A DNA stretch of 64,000 bases from Halobacteria archaeon HArc-gm2 (GTDB lineage: Archaea; Halobacteriota; Halobacteria; Halobacteriales; Haloarculaceae): contig JAOPKE010000012.1 of assembly GCA_025517465.1 (NCBI GenBank), positions 57,451 through 121,450 of the forward strand. Direction: 5' to 3'. Position numbers and translations under genes: made by a program. Shown here in pieces: positions 18,171-26,462 of the stretch (positions within the stretch are counted from its first letter, which is position 1; each line of letters opens with the position of its first letter). The notes beneath the pieces are model-generated. The model worked only from the letters and a program-made list of their open reading frames with translations, was not told the DNA's origin and searched no databases.

Positions 18171-18178
18171 TTTTATAA
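18171..18178 (+). promoter_or_regulatory. TATA box of the GH4 gene
   Basis: ttttataa lies 25-32 nt before ATG 18203, a near-ideal archaeal TATA box for a leaderless mRNA, facing away from the GH78 gene. Confidence 0.6.
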
Positions 18179-18202
18179 CAGGATTGCTCGTTAGGGGGAT
18201 GT

Positions 18203-19621
18203 ATGCACGATCTGACGGGAGCGACGGGTAGTACGGACGGCGTCGTCGTCGGCTTCGTCGGGGGCGGGAGCCGCGACTGGGCCGAGAAACTGATGCACGC
18301 GCTGGCGCTCACCGACGAGTTCGCCGGCAGCGTTCGGCTGTACGACCTGGACGAGGAGAGCGCGCGAGCGAACGCCGAACTCGGCCGCGAGATACAGCGC
18401 CGGGACGCCGCCGTCGGCGACTGGACCTACGAGGCCGTCGAGTCGCTGGAAGCGGCCCTCGACGGGGCGGACTTCGTCGTCTGCTCGACCCAGGATCCCC
18501 CGGCCGAGACGTTCAAACACGACCTGGACATTCCGACGGAGTACGGCCTCTTCCAGACGGTCGGCGACACGGTCGGCCCCGGTGGAACCTTCCGCGCGCT
18601 CCGGGCGATCCCGCAGTACCGCGAGATCGCCGCCGCCGTCCGCGAGCACTGCCCCGACGCCTGGGTGTTCAACTTCACCAACCCGATGACCGTCTGCACC
18701 CGGACGCTGTACGAGGAGTTCCCCGACATCAACGCCGTCGGCATCTGCCACGAGGTGTACCACGTCCAGGCGTGGCTCGCCGAACTCGCCGCCGACCACC
18801 TGGGTATCGAGGACGCGACCTACGAGGAGGTCGACGTGACGGTGAAGGGGATCAACCACTTCACCTGGATCGACGAGGCGACGCTGCGCGGTGCGGACCT
18901 CTTCGAAGCGGTCGACGCCGAACTCGCCACGCGGGACCCGCCGTCGTTCGAACCCGGCGACCTCCCGGAGATGAGCGTCTACGGCAACCACCACGAGATT
19001 ACGCTCGACCTCTACCGGCGGTACGGCATCCTCCCCGCCGCCGGCGACCGGCACCTCGCCGAGTTCGTCCCCTGGTACCTCGACCCCGTCGAGGCCCCCG
19101 AGGAGATCCATCGCTGGGGGATCAAACTCACGCCCAGCGAGCACCGGGTGGATTCGTGGCCCGAGGCCGAGCGGGAGCGCCAGGCGCAACTGGCCGGCGA
19201 GGAACCGATCGACGTCGCGGAACCCAACGAGGAGATGGTCGACCTGATGAGCGCGCTACTGGGCCACGGCGCGGTCAAAACGAACGTCAACGTACCCAAT
19301 CGGGGACAGGTCCCCGACCTCCGCGAGGGCGCCGTCGTCGAGACGAACGCGCTGTTCACCCGTGACTCGGTGACGCCGCTCGTCGGCGGCGACCTTCCGG
19401 ACCCCGTCGCGAGCCTCGTCGAGACGCACGTGACGAACCAGGAGACGCTGATCGAGGCCGGTTTCGCGGGCGACCTCGACCTGGCGTTCAGGGCCTTCCG
19501 GAACGAACCGCTCGTGACGCTCGACCCTGCCGACGCCGAGTCGCTGTTCGCCGACATGGTCGACGCCGAGCGCGAGTACCTCACGGACTACGACCTCGCG
19601 GGCGCGGACGTGCTCTCCTGA
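18203..19621 (+). CDS. GH4 glycosidase with CHEV motif, probable alpha-galacturonidase
   Basis: 472 residues. GH4 enzymes use NAD and Mn2+ in an oxidation-elimination mechanism. The Rossmann glycines are GFVGGGSRDW, the Mn-binding region is FNFTNPMT, and C182-H183-E184-V185 in ICHEVYH is followed by GINHFTW and a YGNHHE block. The four-residue motif discriminates subfamilies: CHSV in alpha-galactosidases, CDxP/CNxP in alpha-glucosidases, and CHEV in alpha-galacturonidases such as LplD. Cytoplasmic cleavage of galacturonic acid from pectin or rhamnogalacturonan oligomers is therefore likely. It is divergent from the GH78 rhamnosidase and followed by an IclR gene, giving a compact pectin-oligomer hydrolysis pair. 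Confidence 0.88.
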   Translation: MHDLTGATGSTDGVVVGFVGGGSRDWAEKLMHALALTDEFAGSVRLYDLDEESARANAELGREIQRRDAAVGDWTYEAVESLEAALDGADFVVCSTQDPPAETFKHDLDIPTEYGLFQTVGDTVGPGGTFRALRAIPQYREIAAAVREHCPDAWVFNFTNPMTVCTRTLYEEFPDINAVGICHEVYHVQAWLAELAADHLGIEDATYEEVDVTVKGINHFTWIDEATLRGADLFEAVDAELATRDPPSFEPGDLPEMSVYGNHHEITLDLYRRYGILPAAGDRHLAEFVPWYLDPVEAPEEIHRWGIKLTPSEHRVDSWPEAERERQAQLAGEEPIDVAEPNEEMVDLMSALLGHGAVKTNVNVPNRGQVPDLREGAVVETNALFTRDSVTPLVGGDLPDPVASLVETHVTNQETLIEAGFAGDLDLAFRAFRNEPLVTLDPADAESLFADMVDAEREYLTDYDLAGADVLS

Positions 19622-19670
19622 GCCACGACGGGTCGTTCCGGGCACCGGCAGCGTTCCCCAGCGCCGAACG

Positions 19671-19677
19671 GTTTAAG
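19671..19677 (+). promoter_or_regulatory. TATA-type box of third IclR gene
   Basis: gtttaag lies 25-31 nt before ATG 19702, so the regulator has its own promoter besides any read-through from the GH4 gene. Confidence 0.45.
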
Positions 19678-19701
19678 ACCGCGCTCTTCCATTGCCCTCC
19701 C

Positions 19702-20502
19702 ATGACAGACGGCGTGGTGGACGACCGCGGACGCACGATCCAGTCGGTAGAGATAGCGTTCGCCGTCATCGACGCGCTACAGGAGACCGGCAGCGCCGGC
19801 GTGACGGAGCTCGCTGAGTTACTCGACCACTCGAAGAGCACGGTCCACAGCCACCTGCGGACGCTCGAAGCCCAGCGGATCGTCGTCCGGGACGGCGACG
19901 GCTACCGGCTCAGCCTTCGCATCCTCGACATGGCGACCCACGTCAGAGACCAGGTGGGAAACTACGACGTGATCCGTGAGGAGGTGGACGCACTCGCCGC
20001 CGAGACCGGTGAGGTCGCCCAGTTCGGGATCGAAGAGCACGGCCAGCTGTCGTACCTCTACAAGCAGGCCGGCGAGCGCGCCGTCGAGACGGCCTCACGC
20101 GTGGGAACCCAGCAGCCGATGTACGCGACGGCGCTCGGGAAGACGATTCTCGCGTTCCTTCCCGACGACCGGGCCTGCGAGATCCTCCAGTCCCAGCGCT
20201 ACGATGCCCAGACGCCGACGACGATAACGAGCGCCGAAGCACTCGCCGCCGAACTGGACACCATCCGTGAGCGGGGCTACGGCATCGACGACGAGGAGAA
20301 CATCGAGGGCCTGCGGTGCGTCGCCGCGCCCGTCACGAGCGACGAGACGGTACTGGGCGCGGTCAGCGTCACCGGCCCGGCCAGTCGGGTCACCCACGAC
20401 CGCATCCACGACGAACTCGCCGACGAGGCCAGGCGGGCGGCGAACGTCATCGAGCTCAACACGAAGTTCGCGCAGCTGGGCGGGAGCGGACGGAGAAAGT
20501 AG
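19702..20502 (+). CDS. IclR-family transcriptional regulator (third of three)
   Basis: 266 residues from ATG 19702. Winged helix near residues 12-75 (VTELAELLDHSKSTVHSHL), then the effector domain with YATALGKTILA, RGYGIDDEE and GLRCVAAPV. It is more distant from the two other IclR proteins, which resemble each other. It follows the GH4 gene by 80 nt, with its own TATA-like box, and is convergent with the solute-binding protein gene. It plausibly senses a galacturonate- or rhamnose-derived catabolite and controls the adjacent glycosidase and transport genes. Confidence 0.92.
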   Translation: MTDGVVDDRGRTIQSVEIAFAVIDALQETGSAGVTELAELLDHSKSTVHSHLRTLEAQRIVVRDGDGYRLSLRILDMATHVRDQVGNYDVIREEVDALAAETGEVAQFGIEEHGQLSYLYKQAGERAVETASRVGTQQPMYATALGKTILAFLPDDRACEILQSQRYDAQTPTTITSAEALAAELDTIRERGYGIDDEENIEGLRCVAAPVTSDETVLGAVSVTGPASRVTHDRIHDELADEARRAANVIELNTKFAQLGGSGRRK

Positions 20503-20566
20503 TGGATCGGCAGCCGCAGTTACCGCGCTTCCGCCGTGGTCGACGGCGGGAGGTGAGGTGTGGTTC

Positions 20567-22393
20567 CTACTCCTGGGCCTCCATCTTGCCTTCTCGGGGC
20601 AGCCAGAAGGGCGGCCACTTGATGCTGCGGTCGACGTCGCCTTCCTCGGCGAGGGTCCACTCGTCGTTCGTGACCCAGGACTGCTCGAACTTGGAGACCA
20701 GCGAGAGCATCGGCAGGTCGACGTTGTTGTGCCAGGCCGCTTCCTGGACGATCGGCATCGCCTCCTCGTTGGTCGGGACGGTCCCGATCTCGTCGACCTT
20801 GTCGAGCGGGACGAGCGTCGTCTCGCCGTCGCCGCTCATCGCGGGGATGGTCTGCTCTTCCTCGGCCGGGTAGTTGTGCCCGCCGCTGATGGCGTCGTTC
20901 ACCAGCTGGTGGCGCAGCGGGTAGTACGGGAACGCAGACCGGGCCTGGCCGGGCAGCCAGTAGAACGTCCCGATTTTGAAGTTGCTGTCGATCAGCGAGC
21001 CCTGCCAGTCGCTCGTCGGCTGGCTCGCGACCGTCAGGTCGATACCGAAGTCGCTGAGCCGGTCGACGATGGTGTTGGTCATCGTCGTGAAGTCCGACCA
21101 GCCAGCCGGCGTGAGGTACTCGGCGCTGATGGCCTCGCCGTCGGGGGTCTGCCAGGTGCCGCCGGACTTCGAGTAGCCCGCGTCCTCGAGGACCTGCGTC
21201 GCCGACTCGGTGTCGCTCTCGCCGACGCCGTAGTCGTTGAAGTTGCTCTTCTGGTCACCGAGCCACTGGTCGATGTTCTTCGGCGCGATCCCACAGGGGA
21301 CACTCGCCGGGAACTTCGTTCGCGGGCCCGCGTTCTCGACGAGCTCCTCGCGGTTGATGACGTAGGCGATTGCCTGTCGGACCGCGCGGTCGCCGAAGAC
21401 CGGGTCGTCGTGGTTGAACACCATCCCGTAGCCCCACTTGGCGGGGATGGACCGCACCTCGACGACGTGGTCCTGGAACCCCTCGACCGTCTCCGGCGGG
21501 GCGAACATGCTCCAGTTGCTGTCGAAGCGGCTTCCCGCAGTGAAGTCCTGCTGGGGGACGCTCGCTTCCTGGTAGGCGTCGAACTTGTAGTTCGAGAAGT
21601 TGATGTTGTCAGCCTTGCGGAACTCCTCGTTGCGCTCGAAGTTCCACTCCTGCTGGTTCCGGTCGACGTACTTCCAGCCCGCGCTCGTGAGGACGTCCTC
21701 GTCGCTGTCCTCCCAGAACCACGTCTGGACCTCGGAGGCGTCCTGGTCGAGGAACTGCTCGAACACGGCAGCGGGCGTGTCCACCCACATGTTCGCGAGC
21801 TGGTGTTTCACCATCACCGGGTTCGTCTCGCCGGCCAGGTTCAGCTGGTAGGTCAGGTCGTCGACGACCTCGGTGCTCTCGACGAACCCCCAGATCGCGT
21901 CGCCCGTCATCTTCCGTATCTTGAACTGGACGTCGATGTCGTCTGTCGTGACCTGACTCCCGTCGGACCAGGTGAGGTCGTCACGGAACGTCAGCGTGAC
22001 CGTCTGGCCGTCGAAGTTCCACTCCTCGAGCGCAGACATGATGAACTCCTCGGACTCGAAGGAGTACGCCGCGTACCGGTCGAACACGAGCTGTGTTGCC
22101 GGTTCGGAGGCGTTCTGCGTGTGATGCGGGTTGATCGTTCGGTCGTTCGGGTTGGCCTGCAGTGCGCTGGCGTGCGTCTTGTCGATGACGCCACCGTCAC
22201 CGCCGTCGCCACCGTCACCGGAGCCATCCGAACCGTCACCAGACCCGTCAGATCCGTCTGAGCCGTCTGAGCCGTCTGACCCGTCCCCATCACCACTGCA
22301 GCCTGCGAGTGCGGCGACGCCAGACGCCCCCGTAACCGCGAGGAATTTCCGCCTGTCGACGACGTCCGCGTACCGCCTGTCGTGTTTGGACAT
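20567..22393 (-). CDS. ABC transporter solute-binding lipoprotein, family 5 (oligosaccharide/peptide type), no adjacent permease
   Basis: 608 residues from ATG 22393. A Tat motif DRRKFLAVTG is followed by a lipobox ending AG-C32, then an Asp-Gly-Ser rich linker typical of haloarchaeal lipoproteins. The mature part matches dipeptide/oligosaccharide SBP family 5: FRDDLTWSDGSQVTTDDI, FNHDDPVFGDRAVRQAIAYVINREELV. In haloarchaea, family 5 binding proteins in sugar clusters import oligosaccharides. The expected two permeases and two ATPases are not next to it, since a 583-bp gap and then the beta-helix gene follow. It must share a transporter encoded elsewhere or be a relic of a larger operon. Confidence 0.92.
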   Translation of the reverse strand: MSKHDRRYADVVDRRKFLAVTGASGVAALAGCSGDGDGSDGSDGSDGSDGSGDGSDGSGDGGDGGDGGVIDKTHASALQANPNDRTINPHHTQNASEPATQLVFDRYAAYSFESEEFIMSALEEWNFDGQTVTLTFRDDLTWSDGSQVTTDDIDVQFKIRKMTGDAIWGFVESTEVVDDLTYQLNLAGETNPVMVKHQLANMWVDTPAAVFEQFLDQDASEVQTWFWEDSDEDVLTSAGWKYVDRNQQEWNFERNEEFRKADNINFSNYKFDAYQEASVPQQDFTAGSRFDSNWSMFAPPETVEGFQDHVVEVRSIPAKWGYGMVFNHDDPVFGDRAVRQAIAYVINREELVENAGPRTKFPASVPCGIAPKNIDQWLGDQKSNFNDYGVGESDTESATQVLEDAGYSKSGGTWQTPDGEAISAEYLTPAGWSDFTTMTNTIVDRLSDFGIDLTVASQPTSDWQGSLIDSNFKIGTFYWLPGQARSAFPYYPLRHQLVNDAISGGHNYPAEEEQTIPAMSGDGETTLVPLDKVDEIGTVPTNEEAMPIVQEAAWHNNVDLPMLSLVSKFEQSWVTNDEWTLAEEGDVDRSIKWPPFWLPREGKMEAQE

Positions 22394-22976
22394 ACCATCC
22401 AGTGGTATATATGAAAAGATAATAAATATTCCGGTGTCATCGAACGAGAGACGAATCCTCGACGAGGACCGCGATCTGTCGTCGAGAGCGCTCGATGCAG
22501 CGTTTCGTCGCTGAACGGTCGCCACCAGGTCGCGACTGGGATGGCCAGCCCGGAGTGCTCGGGTGCGGTTCCCGCAGTCCGAACCGTTACAGTACTAGTT
22601 ATGTGACGTTTTACCCCTGCGACACCATTATTCACCACGAACGATTCACTCGGTCGAAAATAATTCTTCGCGATTCGCAGGTTTACGGCCTCGAACAGCC
22701 GACGTAGCTCCGTTCGGCAGGCGCGAACGCACTCGGCGATCGAAACGGACGGACGCTTCGAACTGACGCCAGTGGATCGACCAGTCGATCGGTGGAATAT
22801 CGGGATAGAGAAGCGATGTACCCGAGTGTTTTGATTTCAACGACTCGAGCACTGCCCAGTACTACGGCCACCGGACGTTCCCGCCTGGGGAACATTAGCC
22901 ACTGTTTTCTCCGGTGATCGGGGACATACCACATGCATAGTAATTGACACCACCGGTGTAGGATAGCCCGCAATCC
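22394..22976. other. Divergent control region between binding protein and exported beta-helix gene
   Basis: 583 bp. Next to the binding-protein start, an AT-rich block (22404-22430) supplies a TATA-like box, aataaat at 22421-22427, 28-34 nt from ATG 22393. Another AT-rich patch at 22596-22680 and catagtaatt near 22936-22945 may serve the plus-strand gene. No credible coding sequence is present. Confidence 0.5.
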
Positions 22977-24758
22977 ATGTCGAACCAGCGTCACAGGAGC
23001 GACGGTGCCACGGGTGGAACCGACGAGAGAGCGAAGACGGACGAGCGGAAGCCGAGCGGTGACAGTACGCACCTCACCCGGCGACGGGCCATTGCCCTGG
23101 CCGGCGCAGGCCTGGCGACGAGTGCGATCGGGGCGGCCCAGGCGGACAGTCACGATGCCCTCGTCTCGAACAGCGGGGGACAGTTCGTCGCCGAGAGCGG
23201 CGGCTCCGAGGTGTACGCCGGCGGGGACTTCGTCGACGCGATGCAGGCGGCCGTCGACAGCCTGACCCCTGGCCGCACGGCGAAGGAGACGGTCCGCGTC
23301 GAGGCAACCGGGTCGACGGGGAGCGCGGGCAGTCTGCGCGCCGTCGACCTGCCGAGTTACACCGTCTTCGACGTCCCGGGATCCATCGACGTGACCGACT
23401 CGGGCGAACCGTGGGTCGTCCCGGTCCGCGCCCAGAACGCCGAGGCCATCGAGATTCCGCGCCTGACCGTCACCGGGAATCCCCGGTACGGGATCCGGAT
23501 CTCGCACTGCAGCGACGTGTTCATCGGCGACGTCACGATGGATCTCTCCGCCGGTCTGGGCATCCGCATCGACGGGCGCGACGGCCCGCGGACGCGGAAC
23601 GTCACGCTCGACTCCGCGACCATCAGTGGTTCGAGCACCCACGCCGTCGAGACGTACGGCGTCGACAACATCGACGTCGGGACGGTCACCGCGACGGACG
23701 TCGACACCGGCTGCGGGCTGCTCCTCAACGACACGAGCGGCGCCACCGTCGACCACGTCGACGCGACACGGTGCGACGAGGGCGGAGGGTACGCGGGCTT
23801 TCGCTGTGCGAACGACGCCGGCCCGGACATCTCGGTCGGTCGGGTCGACGCCGTCGACTGCGGCCGCGGGGTGTTCACCGTCTCGGGCAGCCGCGGCATC
23901 ACCATTGACGAGGTCGCCCTCGAGAGCTGCGGGTCGGGCGCGCTCGTACAGGACACCCGCGACACCGCCATCCGCGGCGGGTCGGTCACCGGGAACGACG
24001 GAGAGGGCGTCCGCATCGACTCTCGGGACTCGAACGACCATCCCTACACGCGCAACGTCACGGTCGAGAATCTCCAGATCCACGACAACGGCTCCTACGG
24101 CGTCTACGAGACCGGCCCGGACACGGAGGCGAACACCATCCGGAACAACGACTTCTGTGGCAACGGCAGCGGTGCCATCGAGACCTACGCTGGAAACACG
24201 ACCGTCAGCGGCAACACCAACTGCGCAGGTGGGACCGGTGGCAGCGGTGGCGGCGACGGTGGTGGAAGCGACGGCGGGAGCGGCGACAGCGGTGGCGACG
24301 GCGGGAGTGGCGGCACGGGCGGTGCGCAGATCAGCGACGGCCGGTATCGGATCACGAGCGCCAACAGCGGGAAGTTCCTGGAGGTGGCCAGCGCCGACAC
24401 CAGCGACGGCGCCAACGTCCAGCAGTGGGGCGACACTGGCCACCCCTGCCAGGAGTGGGACGTGACCGACAACGGCGACGGGACGTACACCCTCACCAAC
24501 GCTCACAGCGGGAAACTACTGGAAGTGGCCAGCGCCGATACCAGCGACGGCGCCAACGTCCGCCAGTGGGCCGACACCGGCCACGCCTGCCAGCACTGGC
24601 GGTTCGTCGACAACGGTGACGGGACCTACCGGCTGGAGAACGCCCACAGTGGCAAGGTCGCTGACGTCGAGGGCGCCTCCACGGCGGACGGCGCAAACGT
24701 CCTCCAGTGGCCCTGGACCGGCGGCGACAACCAGCGCTGGACGTTCGAGGAGGTCTGA
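22977..24758 (+). CDS. Tat-exported parallel beta-helix protein with C-terminal ricin-type lectin module, candidate pectin-active enzyme
   Basis: 593 residues. A long charged N-region leads to the twin-arginine motif TRRRAIALAGAG and cleavage near AAQA-D, so the protein is exported folded. Residues about 60-410 are repeated short beta-strand turns with Asn/Asp/Gly spacing (right-handed beta-helix, as in pectate lyases and polygalacturonases). After a Gly/Ser/Asp linker (about 415-445) comes a ricin-B-type trefoil with three repeats of the GKxLEVASADTSDGANVxQW kind and QxW motifs. The catalytic class is not decidable from the motifs I can see. The TGA is followed directly by the ATG of the GH43 gene, so the two are cotranscribed and probably act together outside the cell. 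Confidence 0.85.
   Translation: MSNQRHRSDGATGGTDERAKTDERKPSGDSTHLTRRRAIALAGAGLATSAIGAAQADSHDALVSNSGGQFVAESGGSEVYAGGDFVDAMQAAVDSLTPGRTAKETVRVEATGSTGSAGSLRAVDLPSYTVFDVPGSIDVTDSGEPWVVPVRAQNAEAIEIPRLTVTGNPRYGIRISHCSDVFIGDVTMDLSAGLGIRIDGRDGPRTRNVTLDSATISGSSTHAVETYGVDNIDVGTVTATDVDTGCGLLLNDTSGATVDHVDATRCDEGGGYAGFRCANDAGPDISVGRVDAVDCGRGVFTVSGSRGITIDEVALESCGSGALVQDTRDTAIRGGSVTGNDGEGVRIDSRDSNDHPYTRNVTVENLQIHDNGSYGVYETGPDTEANTIRNNDFCGNGSGAIETYAGNTTVSGNTNCAGGTGGSGGGDGGGSDGGSGDSGGDGGSGGTGGAQISDGRYRITSANSGKFLEVASADTSDGANVQQWGDTGHPCQEWDVTDNGDGTYTLTNAHSGKLLEVASADTSDGANVRQWADTGHACQHWRFVDNGDGTYRLENAHSGKVADVEGASTADGANVLQWPWTGGDNQRWTFEEV
24341..24755 (+). repeat. Ricin-type lectin module, copy 1
   Basis: C-terminal module of the beta-helix protein. 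Its DNA is visibly similar to 25990-26405 in the next gene, with shared stretches such as ACACCGGCCACGCCTGCCAG. Each copy itself contains three diverged beta-trefoil repeats. Confidence 0.75.
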
Positions 24759-26408
24759 ATGGGGGACGAACCCGGGCCGGACGCCAATCTGGGCCGGCGG
24801 AGCGTGCTGAAGTCTCTCGGGGCCGGGACGCTCGCGGCCGGCGCCCTCGGGCTGAGCGGCGCGGCGACGGCCGACCAGAGCCCCGACCACTACCACAATC
24901 CCGTCGGTCCGGTCGGCTTCGGCGACGTCACCGCCGTCCAAGCCGACGACGGGACCTACTACGTCTACGGGACGGAGACGCCCAACGACGTCGTCCCCAT
25001 CGCCACGTCCGAGGACCTGGTGAACTGGTCCTACGTCGGCGCCGCGCTGCAGAGCCAGCCCGACTGGCGGAACGACCCCGACGCCGGCGTCTGGGCGCCC
25101 GACGTCACCTACTACGACGGCCAGTACCACCTCTACTACTCCTACTCGACGTGGGGGAGCCAGGACAATCCTGGCATCGGGCTGGCGACGTCGCCGACGC
25201 CGGAGGGCCCGTTCACGGACCAGGGTCCGGTGTTCCGGGCCGAAGACCTGGGGATGACCAACTGCATCGACTCGGAGTTCCGCGTCGTCGACGGGACGCC
25301 GTACATGGTGTGGGGGAGCTGGTACGGCATCCACGGCGTCGAACTCACTCCGGACGGCCGCGACTACGTCCCCGGCACCACGTTCCACCTCGCCGGCGAC
25401 ATGCGGGAAGGCGGCATGATCGTCGAGGCGAACGGCTACTACTACCTGTTCTACTCGACCGGCCACTGCTGTGAGGGCGCCGACAGCACCTACGCCGTCG
25501 AGGTCGGACGGTCCGAGTCCTTCACCGGGCCGTACTACAACCAGAACGGGACCGATCTCAGAGAGCTGAACGAACACCACAGCGGCGTCTCGGTGCTGGC
25601 GGGGACCGACCAGTTCGTCGGCCCCGGTCACAACACGGCGATCCAGGACGACGCCGGTGACTGGTGGCTGCTCTACCACGTCGAAGCGACCACCGACCTG
25701 GAGGAGCGCCAGCTGATGGTCGACCGGATCCAGTGGGACGCGAACGACTGGCCGGTGGTCGCCTGCGACGGCACCCCGAGCAGCCAGAGCCCGATGCCGG
25801 CGAGCGGCGACTACCCGTGTAGCGTCGGGAGCGGGAGTGGTGGTACCGGTGGTAGTTCCGGCAGCGGTGGCGGTTCCGGAAGCGATGGTGACTCCGGAAG
25901 CGATGATGGCTCCGGCGGTGGTGGCGACTCCGGCAGCGACGGGGGCGGAGGCTCCGACGGAAGCACTGGCGACGGACCGATCGAGGCCGGAACCTACCGC
26001 ATCACCAACGGCAACAGCGGGAAACTGCTGGAAGTCGCCTTCGCCGGCACGGCCGACGGCGACAACGTCCGCCAGTACGGCGACACCGGCCACGCCTGCC
26101 AGCAGTGGGAGGTCACCGAGAACGGGGACGGGACGTACACCGTCGTGAACGCCCACAGCGGGAAGCTACTGGAGGTCGCGAACGCCGACACCAGCGACGG
26201 CGCCAACGTTCGGCAGTACGCCGACACGGGCCACGCCTGCCAGCGCTGGTCCATCGAGGCGACGGCCGACGGGCAGTACCGGTTCGTCAACGCCCACAGC
26301 GGGCAGGTCGCCGAAGTCGCGAGCGCCGGGACGGCCGACGGGGACGACGTCCAGCAGTGGCCCGACAACGGCGGCGACCACCAGCGCTGGACCCTCCTGT
26401 CCGTCTGA
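24759..26408 (+). CDS. Tat-exported GH43 glycoside hydrolase (arabinanase/xylosidase type) with ricin-type lectin module
   Basis: 549 residues; ATG 24759 follows the upstream TGA with no gap. Tat motif GRRSVLKSLGAG, cleavage near ATA-D. The five-bladed beta-propeller of GH43 occupies about residues 40-335: FGDVTAVQADDGTYYVYGTE near the base aspartate, VWAPDVTYYDGQYHLYYS, and IDSEFRVVDGTPYMVWGS with the probable acid glutamate. A low-complexity Gly/Ser/Asp linker of about 55 residues leads to a ricin-type trefoil closely related in DNA and protein to that of the upstream gene. Family members cut alpha-1,5-arabinan or xylosides, so arabinan side chains of pectin are a plausible target. Confidence 0.92.
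   Translation: MGDEPGPDANLGRRSVLKSLGAGTLAAGALGLSGAATADQSPDHYHNPVGPVGFGDVTAVQADDGTYYVYGTETPNDVVPIATSEDLVNWSYVGAALQSQPDWRNDPDAGVWAPDVTYYDGQYHLYYSYSTWGSQDNPGIGLATSPTPEGPFTDQGPVFRAEDLGMTNCIDSEFRVVDGTPYMVWGSWYGIHGVELTPDGRDYVPGTTFHLAGDMREGGMIVEANGYYYLFYSTGHCCEGADSTYAVEVGRSESFTGPYYNQNGTDLRELNEHHSGVSVLAGTDQFVGPGHNTAIQDDAGDWWLLYHVEATTDLEERQLMVDRIQWDANDWPVVACDGTPSSQSPMPASGDYPCSVGSGSGGTGGSSGSGGGSGSDGDSGSDDGSGGGGDSGSDGGGGSDGSTGDGPIEAGTYRITNGNSGKLLEVAFAGTADGDNVRQYGDTGHACQQWEVTENGDGTYTVVNAHSGKLLEVANADTSDGANVRQYADTGHACQRWSIEATADGQYRFVNAHSGQVAEVASAGTADGDDVQQWPDNGGDHQRWTLLSV
25990..26405 (+). repeat. Ricin-type lectin module, copy 2
   Basis: C-terminal module of the GH43 protein, a direct repeat of 24341-24755 about 1.65 kb downstream. 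The Gly/Ser-coding linkers preceding both are also alike. Domain duplication or gene conversion between neighbouring genes is the simplest reading. Confidence 0.75.
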
Positions 26409-26462
26409 CTGGACGGGGTCACCTGATCTGAATTCCAATACGAGAACGGAACCGCGTCGCGG

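Noticed and set aside
20267..22261. 664-codon plus-strand open frame opposite the solute-binding protein
   Set aside because: Begins inside the IclR gene in another frame and mirrors the lipoprotein gene, whose Tat/lipobox signal is unambiguous.
22683..26156. Two long minus-strand frames opposite the beta-helix and GH43 genes
   Set aside because: Low-complexity antisense translations of repeat-rich genes with no family features.
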